64,000 nt of DNA from DATFVA01 sp963721075 (GTDB lineage Bacteria; Bacteroidota; Ignavibacteria; Ignavibacteriales; Ignavibacteriaceae). Location: the NCBI GenBank assembly GCA_963721075.1, contig CAVRHV010000015.1, forward strand, positions 1 to 64,000, in the 5' to 3' direction. The position numbers and the translations under genes are program-made. Every line of letters starts with the position of its first letter. The stretch's first letter is position 1. The notes below the pieces were generated by a model. It ran no database searches and had not been told where the DNA came from. It saw only the letters and a program-made list of their open reading frames with translations. Positions 54,258 to 62,614 of the stretch are shown here, piece after piece.

Positions 54258-55160
54258 ATGAAAATCGGTTTAATTGGATTAGGAAAAATGGGCAGTAATA
54301 TGCTCAAGAGACTCAGAAAAGATAATCATGAAATTGTAGCTTTTGATCTGAATAAGGACCTGGTAAAGAAAGCTAAGGAAGACGGGGGCATAGGAGCAGA
54401 TTCAATAGAAGATCTCGTATCAAAGCTTGAAAAACCAAGGAATGTCTGGGTAATGGTACCGCACGGCAAGCCTACAGATGAAACAATTAACAAATTACTT
54501 GAGCTGCTTGATAAAGATGATCTGATAGTTGATGGCGGGAATTCACACTACACCGAATCTATAAAGAATTCGGAAAAATGTAATAAAAAAGGAATCCATT
54601 TTGTTGATGCAGGTGTAAGCGGAGGAATATGGGGCCTGAAAATCGGCTACAACCTTATGGTCGGCGGTCCTGATAAGGCTGTCAAACGTGTAGAACCTGT
54701 TCTTATTTCTCTGGCGCCTGAGAATGGATATGCTCATGTAGGTAAGAGTGGAGCCGGTCATTTTGTTAAGATGATACATAATGCACTGGAATATGTAATG
54801 CTTCAGGGAATAGGAGAAGCTTTTGAATGTATGCACAGGAGTGATTTTGATATTGATCTCAAACAAGTAGCTGATCTATGGAATCATGGTGCAGTGGTAA
54901 GGAGCTGGCTCCTTGAACTTGCGGTTGATGCATTCAAGGAAGAAGGTAATTCTCTCGAAAAAATAGCTCCTTATGTCAATGATTCGGGAACCGCAAGATG
55001 GACGTCAGAATATGCCATTGAAAATGCAATCCCTGTTCCTGCTATAACTATTTCGCTTTATGAGAGGTTTGCTTCCAGGCAGGATGAATCTTATTCCGCC
55101 AAAGTAATTGCGGCATTGAGAAATGAGTTCGGGGGACATGAAGTAAAGGAGGAAAAGTAG
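54258..55160 (+). CDS. gnd: 6-phosphogluconate dehydrogenase, decarboxylating (short form)
   Basis: Oxidises 6-phosphogluconate to ribulose-5-phosphate with release of CO2 and NAD(P)H. 300 aa, the short tetrameric type (as Bacillus YqeC/GntZ) rather than the 470-residue dimer. The Rossmann motif GLIGLGKMGSNM opens it, VDGGNSHYTES marks the substrate site, and GHFVKMIHNALEY includes the catalytic lysine. The C-terminus has NDSGTARWTSEYAIE. Part of the pentose-phosphate operon, 12 nt after the HAD gene. Confidence 0.95.
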   Translation: MKIGLIGLGKMGSNMLKRLRKDNHEIVAFDLNKDLVKKAKEDGGIGADSIEDLVSKLEKPRNVWVMVPHGKPTDETINKLLELLDKDDLIVDGGNSHYTESIKNSEKCNKKGIHFVDAGVSGGIWGLKIGYNLMVGGPDKAVKRVEPVLISLAPENGYAHVGKSGAGHFVKMIHNALEYVMLQGIGEAFECMHRSDFDIDLKQVADLWNHGAVVRSWLLELAVDAFKEEGNSLEKIAPYVNDSGTARWTSEYAIENAIPVPAITISLYERFASRQDESYSAKVIAALRNEFGGHEVKEEK

Positions 55161-55196
55161 ATGGCAGATAATAACAGCAGTAATAACGAGAACTAA
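55161..55196 (+). other. Eleven-codon frame with a strong ribosome-binding site before zwf
   Basis: ATG GCA ... AAC TAA encodes MADNNSSNNEN and stops 1 nt before the zwf ATG (TAATATG). A perfect AGGAGG (55147-55152) lies 8 nt upstream, whereas the zwf ATG at 55198 has no such site. The 11 codons are therefore either a leader coupled to zwf or the true N-terminus of zwf, cut off by a one-base insertion near 55192-55197. Removing one base there would give N-N-M-I-E-V and a 516-aa protein. Confidence 0.55.
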
Positions 55197-55197
55197 T

Positions 55198-56712
55198 ATG
55201 ATTGAAGTACAGCAGCAGGGAATGTTGAAGGGCAAACCGCCCGATCCCTGTATTGTTGTGATCTTCGGTGCATCAGGAGACCTTGCACATAAAGAATTAG
55301 TCCCCTCCCTCTTCGCACTAAATTGTCATAACCTGATGCCCAAACAATGCGCTGTTATTGGCTTTTCACGAACCGAATTCTCGGATGATGATTTCCGAAA
55401 GGAAATGTTTGAGGCAGTCAAAAAAGATAGTATCTGCGGAGAAGATAAGTGGAATGAGTTTGCTAAAAATCTTTTCTACGTACCCGGAAATTTTAATGAT
55501 GATGCTTCCAAATCATATAAAAAACTAAAAGAAAAGATATCAAAGCTGCAGAAAGATCTTGATATACCGGACAATATATTATTCCATCTTTCAACCGCAC
55601 CTGCCTTTTATTCAACAATTGTGAAAAAACTCTCTGAATCAGGACTTTCGAAAAGCAATGATGGATGGCGGCGTGTGATTATAGAGAAGCCTTTCGGAGC
55701 TGACGAACAATCTGCACGACAACTCGACAAAGAAATACACGAGGTGTTCGAGGAGAAGCAGATTTTTCGTATAGATCATTTCCTGGGAAAGGAAACGGTC
55801 CAGAACATGGTAGTCTTTCGCTTTGCGAATCCCGGGTTTGAACCTATCTGGAACAGAAATTACATCGATAATATTCAGATTACCGCGGCAGAAAGCATTG
55901 GTATAGGTTCCAGGGCGGGATTTTACGAGAAGACCGGTATCATAAGGGATATGATCCAGAACCATCTTCTTGAACTCTTATGTATGACGGCAATTGATCC
56001 CCCGGTAAATTATGACGGAGATTCGCTTAGAAATGAAACCCTTAAGGTGCTTAATTCAGTATGTAAAATAAATATCGAGAAAGATGTTGTACTTGGACAG
56101 TATGATTCGGGGAAAATTAAAGGCGATAAAGTAAATGCATACAGAGAAGAAAAAAATGTTGATGCTGAATCAATGACTCCTACGTTTGCAGCTGTAAAAT
56201 TAACTCTTGATAACTGGCGCTGGGCAGGTGTACCGGTATATCTTCGTACCGGAAAAAGAATGAATCAGAAGCTGACGGAAATTACAATAAAGTTTAAGCC
56301 GACACCGCACCTGATGTTCCCGATTAATCCTGAGGATGAAAAAAAACATAATCAGCTGACATTCCGGCTTCAGCCTAACGAGGGTATAATATATACTTTT
56401 ACGGCAAAACAGCCGGGTGCAGAGCTTCAGCTGCGACCTGTTAATCTGAACTTCCGCTACGACAGGGCTTTCGGAATTAAAGAACCACCAAGTTCATATC
56501 AATGGCTTATACGTGATGCTATGCAGGGGGACCAGACGCTGTTTCCTCATGCAGAATGGATCTATAAATCATGGCAGATAGTTGATCCGATTATAAAAAA
56601 GTGGGAGTCAGATCCCTGGCTGGATTTCCCGAATTATAAACCGGGAAGCTGGGGCCCGAAGTCCGCAAACAAGCTGATCGAAAAGGATAACAATGAATGG
56701 AACGTACAATAA
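55198..56712 (+). CDS. zwf: Glucose-6-phosphate 1-dehydrogenase
   Basis: Commits glucose-6-phosphate to the oxidative pentose-phosphate pathway with NADP reduction. 504 aa. The nucleotide-binding FGASGDLAHKELVPSL is near residues 23-38, and the active-site RIDHFLGKETVQN near 190-202 carries the catalytic histidine and lysine. EKPFGADEQSARQL and the GVPVYLRTGKRMNQKLTEI stretch follow. The chain may extend 12 residues upstream (see the entry at 55161). 6-phosphogluconolactonase (pgl) is not found in the window. Confidence 0.95.
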   Translation: MIEVQQQGMLKGKPPDPCIVVIFGASGDLAHKELVPSLFALNCHNLMPKQCAVIGFSRTEFSDDDFRKEMFEAVKKDSICGEDKWNEFAKNLFYVPGNFNDDASKSYKKLKEKISKLQKDLDIPDNILFHLSTAPAFYSTIVKKLSESGLSKSNDGWRRVIIEKPFGADEQSARQLDKEIHEVFEEKQIFRIDHFLGKETVQNMVVFRFANPGFEPIWNRNYIDNIQITAAESIGIGSRAGFYEKTGIIRDMIQNHLLELLCMTAIDPPVNYDGDSLRNETLKVLNSVCKINIEKDVVLGQYDSGKIKGDKVNAYREEKNVDAESMTPTFAAVKLTLDNWRWAGVPVYLRTGKRMNQKLTEITIKFKPTPHLMFPINPEDEKKHNQLTFRLQPNEGIIYTFTAKQPGAELQLRPVNLNFRYDRAFGIKEPPSSYQWLIRDAMQGDQTLFPHAEWIYKSWQIVDPIIKKWESDPWLDFPNYKPGSWGPKSANKLIEKDNNEWNVQ

Positions 56713-56721
56713 AGGATTTTA

Positions 56722-58113
56722 ATGGAAAATATCACTGAATATAATGCCATTGTTATAGGAACAGGTCAGTCAGGTGTGCCTCTCGCAGAAATGCTGGCTG
56801 GTAAAGGATGGAAAACTGCGATAATAGAAAGATATTTAGTCGGGGGCAGCTGTATAAATTATGGCTGCACACCTTCCAAAACAATGCAGGCAAGCTCTAA
56901 TGTTGTTCACCTGGCCAAAAATGCCGATGTGTATGGCGTGCACAATTCTAATGTAGAATTAAATCTTGCCGAAGTGATCAGCCGTAAACAAAAAGTTGTG
57001 GATTCATTCAGGGAAGGACTTGAAAACGGAATTAAGGAAACCGAAAATCTTAAACTTATACGTGGTGAAGCTGAATTTACCGATAAAAAATTAATCCGCA
57101 TCAAACTGAACGAAGGCGGCGATGAAACAATAACTGCGGATAAAATATTTATCAATACGGGCGGGAGTCCCTCAATACCGCAAATAAAGGGAATAGACAC
57201 GGTTAACTATCTTACCTCTACAACTATAATGGAGCTGGAGGAAAAGCCTTCTCATTTAATGATCCTCGGCGGCGGATATATCGGTCTTGAGTTTGGTCAG
57301 ATGTTCAGAAGGTTTGGAAGTGAAGTTACAATCATTGAAAGGGGACCTCAGCTTCTTTCACGCGAAGATGAAGACATAGTGGCCGAGCTGGAGAAAATAC
57401 TGAGAAACGAAGGAATAAATATTCTGAAAAACACATCCCCGGTTGAGATAAGCAAAACAGAAGATGGCAATGTTAAGTTAAAAATGACTTCCGATGGAAA
57501 AGAAACTTACCTGACCGGCTCTCATTTACTCATTGCCGCCGGAAGAAAACCAAATACGGAATCACTTAACCTGAAAGCTGCAGGAATAAAAACAGACAAA
57601 AGAGGATACATAAAAGTTAATACAAAACTGCAGACGAATGTGGATGGTATATATGCTATCGGAGATGTTAAGGGAGGCCCTGCTTTTACTCATATTTCTT
57701 ACGATGACTTCAGGGTAATAAGAGACAATTTTTTCGGTAATAAAACCCATACGATCAGGAACCGGTTTGTTCCCTATACTATATTTGTTGATCCTCAGCT
57801 GGGAAGAGTGGGTATGACCGAAAAAGAAGCCCGTGATAAAAACCTGAAATATAAAGTAGCAAAAATGGAAATGAGTCACGTCTCGAGAGCCAAGGAGCTT
57901 GGCGAGTTAAGCGGAATAATGAAAGCCCTTGTTGATGCCGCATCTGGCAAAATCCTGGGATGCGCGATCCTCGGGGTGGACGGGGGAGAAATTGCCGCAA
58001 TGATTGAGATTGCAATGATGGGAAATTTAAAATATACAGACCTGAAAGAAGGTATTTTCACACATCCGGCGTTAGCCGAATCCCTCAATAATCTTTTCGG
58101 TAAGATAAATTAA
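56722..58113 (+). CDS. FAD-dependent pyridine nucleotide-disulfide oxidoreductase
   Basis: 463 aa, class I flavoprotein disulfide reductase of the mercuric reductase/dihydrolipoyl dehydrogenase type. The FAD motif GTGQSGVPLA is near residues 12-21, the redox pair CINYGC near 45-50, the NAD site GGGYIGLEFGQMFRRFGSEVTIIE near 180-203 (an acidic residue ends beta 2, which favours NADH), and the interface HPALAES near 450. It lacks an N-terminal HMA domain and a C-terminal Cys pair, so mercury reduction is unlikely. It is the last gene of the pentose-phosphate operon, 9 nt after zwf. Confidence 0.88.
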   Translation: MENITEYNAIVIGTGQSGVPLAEMLAGKGWKTAIIERYLVGGSCINYGCTPSKTMQASSNVVHLAKNADVYGVHNSNVELNLAEVISRKQKVVDSFREGLENGIKETENLKLIRGEAEFTDKKLIRIKLNEGGDETITADKIFINTGGSPSIPQIKGIDTVNYLTSTTIMELEEKPSHLMILGGGYIGLEFGQMFRRFGSEVTIIERGPQLLSREDEDIVAELEKILRNEGINILKNTSPVEISKTEDGNVKLKMTSDGKETYLTGSHLLIAAGRKPNTESLNLKAAGIKTDKRGYIKVNTKLQTNVDGIYAIGDVKGGPAFTHISYDDFRVIRDNFFGNKTHTIRNRFVPYTIFVDPQLGRVGMTEKEARDKNLKYKVAKMEMSHVSRAKELGELSGIMKALVDAASGKILGCAILGVDGGEIAAMIEIAMMGNLKYTDLKEGIFTHPALAESLNNLFGKIN

Positions 58114-58202
58114 TTTTTTCACCCTTCCTGTTTGATTTAACTCATTACAGCTTAGAACCATAAGTGCTAAGTTATTCTAAAATAATCAGATGAGGTAAAA
58201 TA

Positions 58203-58298
58203 ATGGCGGTATGTGAAGTCTGCGGAAATGATTATTCCGGTTCTTTTGAAATTCATACCCACAAAAGGTTTAGCATAGGAGGTGTTTTTCTGATATGA
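58203..58298 (+). CDS. Truncated zinc-ribbon protein (31 aa) coupled to pfpI
   Basis: The frame reads MAVCEVCGNDYSGSFEIHTH... and stops after 31 codons. Small proteins with the start MAVCEVCGNDY are a common zinc-finger family, normally about 60 aa with a second CxxC later. Here the second pair is missing, so it is either a short variant or a remnant. The stop TGA overlaps the pfpI ATG by 4 nt (ATGA), and the ribosome-binding site for pfpI lies inside it, so translation of pfpI is probably coupled. Confidence 0.45.
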   Translation: MAVCEVCGNDYSGSFEIHTHKRFSIGGVFLI

Positions 58299-58814
58299 AA
58301 CTCAGAGGTAGAAAAATAGCAATATTCGTTGAAAAACTGTTTGAAGATCTGGAATTCTGGTATCCCTATCTTCGTATGAAAGAAGAGGAAGCAGATGTCT
58401 GCGTTGTAGCTCCTAAGGTGGAAAAATACGAAGGCAAACATGGATTAACGGCAAAGGCAGAATCAATCCATTGTCGGAGTCAAAACTGATGAGTTTAATG
58501 CTCTCATCATTCCGGGAGGATACTCCCCCGATCATATGAGAAGAACTCCGGAGATGGTGGAATTCGTAAAGAAGATGAATCAGGAAAAGAAACCTATCGC
58601 GGCCATATGTCATGGTCCCTGGATGCTTGCGTCTGCCGACATAATCAGCGGTAAAAAAGTTACTAGCTTCTTCTCAATTAAAGATGACCTGATTCATGCG
58701 GGAGCCGAATGGGTTGATCAGGAAGTTGTAAAAGACGGGAATATAATAACGTCGCGTAATCCTGATGACCTCCCCGCTTTTTGCAAAAAGATAATAGACA
58801 CACTTGAAAAATAA
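58295..58814 (+). CDS. DJ-1/PfpI-family protein (frameshifted)
   Basis: Member of the DJ-1/PfpI/YhbO group, mostly glyoxalase, chaperone or protein-deglycation enzymes of stress response. The first frame starts MKLRGRKIAIFVEKLFEDLEFWYP with the buried acidic residue, and breaks after GLTAKAES. The second frame has IPGGYSPDHMRR and the nucleophile elbow AAICHGPWML, with the catalytic cysteine. One extra A at 58465-58466 is the defect; removal gives AESSIVGVKTDEF and 172 aa. GGAGGTG lies upstream of the ATG. Adjacent to the redox genes of the operon above. Confidence 0.87.
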
Positions 58815-58922
58815 AATCTGAATTATGAATAGAAGCACGGCATCCGGGATTTTTCATTCTAAGCATTTTGAAGTACTCAGTGGCGTTTTAAGATAACTTT
58901 TCAATAAATATAGGAGGATGGT

Positions 58923-59507
58923 TTGTTTAAATTTATAAGTTCTTCATTGATTATTTTTGGTTTGTTCATCGTTACAGGCTGTCAGCAGAATACGGATCGA
59001 CAGATGCCGTCGACTTCGTCCGGTACATCGGGCGCGGTAATGAATAACCAGCCGGAAATAACAAAGGCTGTTGCCGAACTTCACGGCACTAAAGGGAACG
59101 ACGTCAGCGGAATAGTAACTTTCACAAAAGTAGCAAACGGGATTAGAATTGTTGCTGACGTAACCGGATTGAAACCCGGCAAACATGGCTTTCACATCCA
59201 CGAATACGGCGACTGCACAGCAGAGGACGGAACTTCAGCCGGTGGTCACTTTAACCCTGAAAATGTGCAGCATGGTGCGCCGACCGATTCCATCAGACAT
59301 GTAGGAGATCTTGGGAATATTGAAGCCGGGAAGGATGGAACTGCCCATTTCGAAATGACCGATGCATTGATGAGCTTTTCCGGTTCTCATTCGATAATTG
59401 GAAGAGGTGTGATTGTACACGGCGGCGAAGATGATCTTACTTCACAGCCTTCTGGTAATGCGGGTCCGCGGGTTGCTTGCGGTGTAATAGGAATTGCAGA
59501 GCCTTAA
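58923..59507 (+). CDS. sodC: Cu/Zn superoxide dismutase, lipoprotein
   Basis: Periplasmic enzyme dismutating superoxide to peroxide and oxygen. 194 aa. A lipoprotein signal (LIIFGLFIVTGC) anchors it to a membrane. Copper ligands in GFHIHEYGDC, and GGHFNP / HGGEDD give the zinc and remaining ligands. The loop cysteine pairs with GPRVACGVIG. The start is taken as TTG at 58923, 5 nt after a perfect AGGAGG (58912-58917); the ATG at 58918 is in another frame and meets a stop after six codons. Confidence 0.93.
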   Translation: MFKFISSSLIIFGLFIVTGCQQNTDRQMPSTSSGTSGAVMNNQPEITKAVAELHGTKGNDVSGIVTFTKVANGIRIVADVTGLKPGKHGFHIHEYGDCTAEDGTSAGGHFNPENVQHGAPTDSIRHVGDLGNIEAGKDGTAHFEMTDALMSFSGSHSIIGRGVIVHGGEDDLTSQPSGNAGPRVACGVIGIAEP

Positions 59508-59668
59508 AATCAGGAGATGATTGCTTTTTTATATGACAACTCTTAATATTTAAGACCTTTGTGAGGACTTAATAATTATTTTACAACGCATATGTGTTAT
59601 CGATAAAAGATAATAAAGTAAATTATTTTAATGGTTCTTTTTAGCCACTTCTCTTATGTTTATTCTCA

Positions 59669-60907
59669 TTGTTATCTCTCAGCTGCGGAGGCAAAGAAAA
59701 GCAGTTTACGATCTGGATAGGAGGTTCTCCGGAGGAAATAAACTTCTGGGAAACAATTGTCAAAGAATTCGAAAATGAATACCATTATAATCTGCAGCTT
59801 GTAAGACAGCCGACTTATTCCGATCAGCGCAGACAGGCACTTGTCGTCTCCCTCGAGGCTTCTCAGCCGAATCCGGATCTGTTTTTAATGGACGTAATAT
59901 GGATAGATCAGTTTGTGAAATCCGGATGGCTGGAACCACTTAATAGCTTTGCAGAAAAAGACAGCTTTTCCACAAAACAGTTTTTCAGCAAAACAATCAG
60001 ACAAGCTGACAGCTACAATAATAAATTGTATGCGCTGCCTGTATTTATAGATGTTGCTCTGCTTTATTACAGAAAAGATCTGCTGGAAAAGTATGGTTAC
60101 GAAAGTCCTCCCGAAACATGGAGGCAGCTTCTTGACATGAGCATAAAGATCCAGCGGGAAGAAAGAAAAACTAACCGGAGTTTTAATGGATTTGTATGGC
60201 AGGGAGCCCAGTACGAAGGACTTGTCTGCACATTTCTCGAGTTTGTCTCTTCTATGGGCGGCGGGATTATGCGAGGCGATTCCATTGAAATAAATACTGC
60301 TAATAACATAAAAGCTCTCAGCTTTATGCAGAACTTAATCAGAAAGTATAATGTCTCTCCGGAAAACACCTATACAGAAATGAAGGAAGAGGAAGTCAGA
60401 AGAACTTTTCAACGGGGAAACGCTTTGTTTGAAAGGAACTGGACGTATGCATGGCAGCTTCATCAATCAGATAATTCCGCAGTAAAAGGTAAAACAGGTA
60501 TAGAGCTTCTGCCGCATGCTCCGGATGACAGTTCGGTATCTGCATTAGGCGGGTGGCATATTGGTATCTCAAAATTTTCCGATATGAAGGATAAAGCGTG
60601 GCAGTTTATAAAGTTCGTCACCTCTTTCAAAATACAGAAGGAAATGCTCATGAGGATTGGATGGAATCCGGGAAGAAAAGATGTCTATGAAGATGCGGAA
60701 GTACAGAATAAAATGCCGCGCGTTAAGATATTAAAAGAGGCATTTGATCACACAGTTTCCCGTCCTGCTTTACCCTTTTATCCGCAGGTATCAGAGGTTA
60801 TACAGCGTTATATAAATAATTGCCTGGCAGGCAAAGAGAGTCCTCAGGATGCTCTGCAAACAGTATCCGATGAAGTCAAAAAAATAGAAAAACTGTATGG
60901 AGATTAA
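59669..60907 (+). CDS. ABC transporter sugar-binding protein (N-terminus uncertain)
   Basis: Extracellular solute-binding protein, family 1, of a sugar importer. 412 aa from a TTG at 59669. FTIWIGGSPEEINFWETIVKEFENEY opens the mature fold, and later FERNWTYAWQLHQ and ALGGWHIGISKFSD are typical of trehalose/maltose-type binders. A lipobox (LSLSC) is near the start, but the preceding hydrophobic signal continues upstream in frame only to a TAG at 59642. An ATG at 59631 reads MVLFS; adding one C at 59645-59646 would join MVLFSPLLLCLFSLLSLSCGG, so a one-base deletion is likely and the true protein would be 425 aa. Confidence 0.87.
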   Translation: MLSLSCGGKEKQFTIWIGGSPEEINFWETIVKEFENEYHYNLQLVRQPTYSDQRRQALVVSLEASQPNPDLFLMDVIWIDQFVKSGWLEPLNSFAEKDSFSTKQFFSKTIRQADSYNNKLYALPVFIDVALLYYRKDLLEKYGYESPPETWRQLLDMSIKIQREERKTNRSFNGFVWQGAQYEGLVCTFLEFVSSMGGGIMRGDSIEINTANNIKALSFMQNLIRKYNVSPENTYTEMKEEEVRRTFQRGNALFERNWTYAWQLHQSDNSAVKGKTGIELLPHAPDDSSVSALGGWHIGISKFSDMKDKAWQFIKFVTSFKIQKEMLMRIGWNPGRKDVYEDAEVQNKMPRVKILKEAFDHTVSRPALPFYPQVSEVIQRYINNCLAGKESPQDALQTVSDEVKKIEKLYGD

Positions 60908-61787
60908 GCAGGACTACAACAGAGATGAAGTAAAAACCGGACTGCTGTTTAATGTCCCTCTGGTGATAACTGCTGTGGTTTTTATTTTAATCCCTATCGC
61001 AGGAACAATAATAACAAGTCTGCACCGTGATGTTACCTTTCTGCCATCTGAATTTCTCGGATTGAAAAACTACGGCAGACTGCTGGGGGATGCGCACTTC
61101 TGGCAGTCGGTTCGTTTTACCCTCCTTTTTGTGCTGGCTTCGGTCACGCTTGAGCTGATTTTCGGTTTGATCTTTGCACTTGTGCTGAATGAAACGCTTC
61201 CCGCAAGAGGCCTTTTCAGGGTGGCTATTCTCATCCCCTGGGCAATCCCGATTGCAATTTCAGGCAGGATATGGCAGTTGATTTATAACTTCGAGTATGG
61301 CCTGTTTAATTATCTTGTTCAGTTTTTCGGGATCACCAATGAACCTGTCAGCTGGCTGGGCTCATCTTTCGGGGCATTTGCTTCTGTCGTTATTGCTGAT
61401 GTCTGGAAGACCACCCCCTTCATGGCTATTATTATTCTTGCGGGTTTATCAACCATCCCGCGTGATCTTTATAAACAGGCAATGATTGATGGAACTAATT
61501 TTGTTCAGCGATTTTTCAGAATTACTCTGCCTTTGCTCATGCCGGTAATTATTGTTGCTTTATTATTCAGGACGGTCGATGCGATCAGAATATTTGATCT
61601 GGTTTATGTACTGACCGGAGGCGGACCTGGGGGCAGCACTACATCTATATCTCTTTATGCTTATAACTATTATGTGACCGGTGATTTTGGATATGGTTCT
61701 GCGGTTTCGGTTATTGTTTTCTTTTTAGCGGCACTTCTGGCAGCAGCTTATATAAAGCTGGGGAAATTCAGGGAGGCTGTTAAATGA
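60897..61787 (+). CDS. ABC sugar transporter permease, MalF type
   Basis: Inner-membrane permease of the binding-protein-dependent importer. 296 aa with six helices; the EAA loop is GTNFVQRFFRITLPLLMPVI (about residues 198-217), which contacts the ATPase. Its ATG lies 11 nt inside the binding-protein gene's end, so the genes are coupled. Pairs with the MalG-type permease next to it. Substrate not deducible. Confidence 0.94.
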   Translation: MEIKQDYNRDEVKTGLLFNVPLVITAVVFILIPIAGTIITSLHRDVTFLPSEFLGLKNYGRLLGDAHFWQSVRFTLLFVLASVTLELIFGLIFALVLNETLPARGLFRVAILIPWAIPIAISGRIWQLIYNFEYGLFNYLVQFFGITNEPVSWLGSSFGAFASVVIADVWKTTPFMAIIILAGLSTIPRDLYKQAMIDGTNFVQRFFRITLPLLMPVIIVALLFRTVDAIRIFDLVYVLTGGGPGGSTTSISLYAYNYYVTGDFGYGSAVSVIVFFLAALLAAAYIKLGKFREAVK

Positions 61788-62614
61788 GAGAGCAGCGAAC
61801 CATAACACTATTAAAAATTTTCGGGGCTGTCTTTCTCCTGCTTTTCTGCCTTATCCCCTTTGCCTGGATGATTGTTATTTCTTTGACTAAGAATCCCGAC
61901 TTTCTTGCTTCGGGGCAAACGTTATCATTTACATTTACCAATTATTCGGATCTGCTTAAAAGCGGATCGACTCATCTCCTAGATTATTTAAGAAATAGTC
62001 TCATTATCTCTATCCTCTCTGCAGTATGTGCAACTTTATTTGCAGGTTTATCAGCCTATGCAATCACCAGACTGACTTTTCCCGGCCGAATAATTATACC
62101 GCTGACACTGCTGGCTTTCTCTATGTTTCCACAGATAAGCATTATCGGTTATCTGTTTAAGCTGATGACATGGCTCGGATGGATAAATACATATTATGCT
62201 CTGATATTTCCATACATTACGCTGGGACTTCCTCTTGCGCTATGGATTATGCTCAGCTACCTGTCGCGTGTTTCAACAGAGCTTGATAAGGCGGCTCTTA
62301 TTGACGGAGCTACGCGCTGGCAGATACTGCGGAAAATAATTTTCCCTGTTGCGCTGCCGGGTATTTTTTCCACCTTTATGTTGATACTGATTTATTCCTT
62401 CAATGAATTTCTTTTCGCTTTGATGCTTACTATTGATTATAAAGCACGCACGATACCCGTGGGAATCGCTTTATTTGAAGGGCTGCATGGTCAGGTTCCC
62501 TGGGGGTATATAATGGCAAGCGCAGTAATTGCAGTGATCCCTTTAATTATTCTGATATCATTTTTCCAGAGATATATAATTCAGGGATTGACTGAAGGAG
62601 CGGTTAAAGGATGA
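61784..62614 (+). CDS. ABC sugar transporter permease, MalG type
   Basis: Second permease of the importer. 276 aa, six helices. The EAA loop is DGATRWQILRKIIFPVALPG (about residues 172-191). A 4-nt overlap (ATGA) with each neighbour couples the three genes. The PFAWMIVISLTKNPDF start is typical of MalG/LacG/AraQ proteins. Confidence 0.94.
   Translation: MREQRTITLLKIFGAVFLLLFCLIPFAWMIVISLTKNPDFLASGQTLSFTFTNYSDLLKSGSTHLLDYLRNSLIISILSAVCATLFAGLSAYAITRLTFPGRIIIPLTLLAFSMFPQISIIGYLFKLMTWLGWINTYYALIFPYITLGLPLALWIMLSYLSRVSTELDKAALIDGATRWQILRKIIFPVALPGIFSTFMLILIYSFNEFLFALMLTIDYKARTIPVGIALFEGLHGQVPWGYIMASAVIAVIPLIILISFFQRYIIQGLTEGAVKG

Noticed and set aside
16775..58814. Programmed ribosomal frameshifting as the cause of the broken genes
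   Set aside because: Sites share no slippery heptamer or downstream structure, and occur in families not known to use it.
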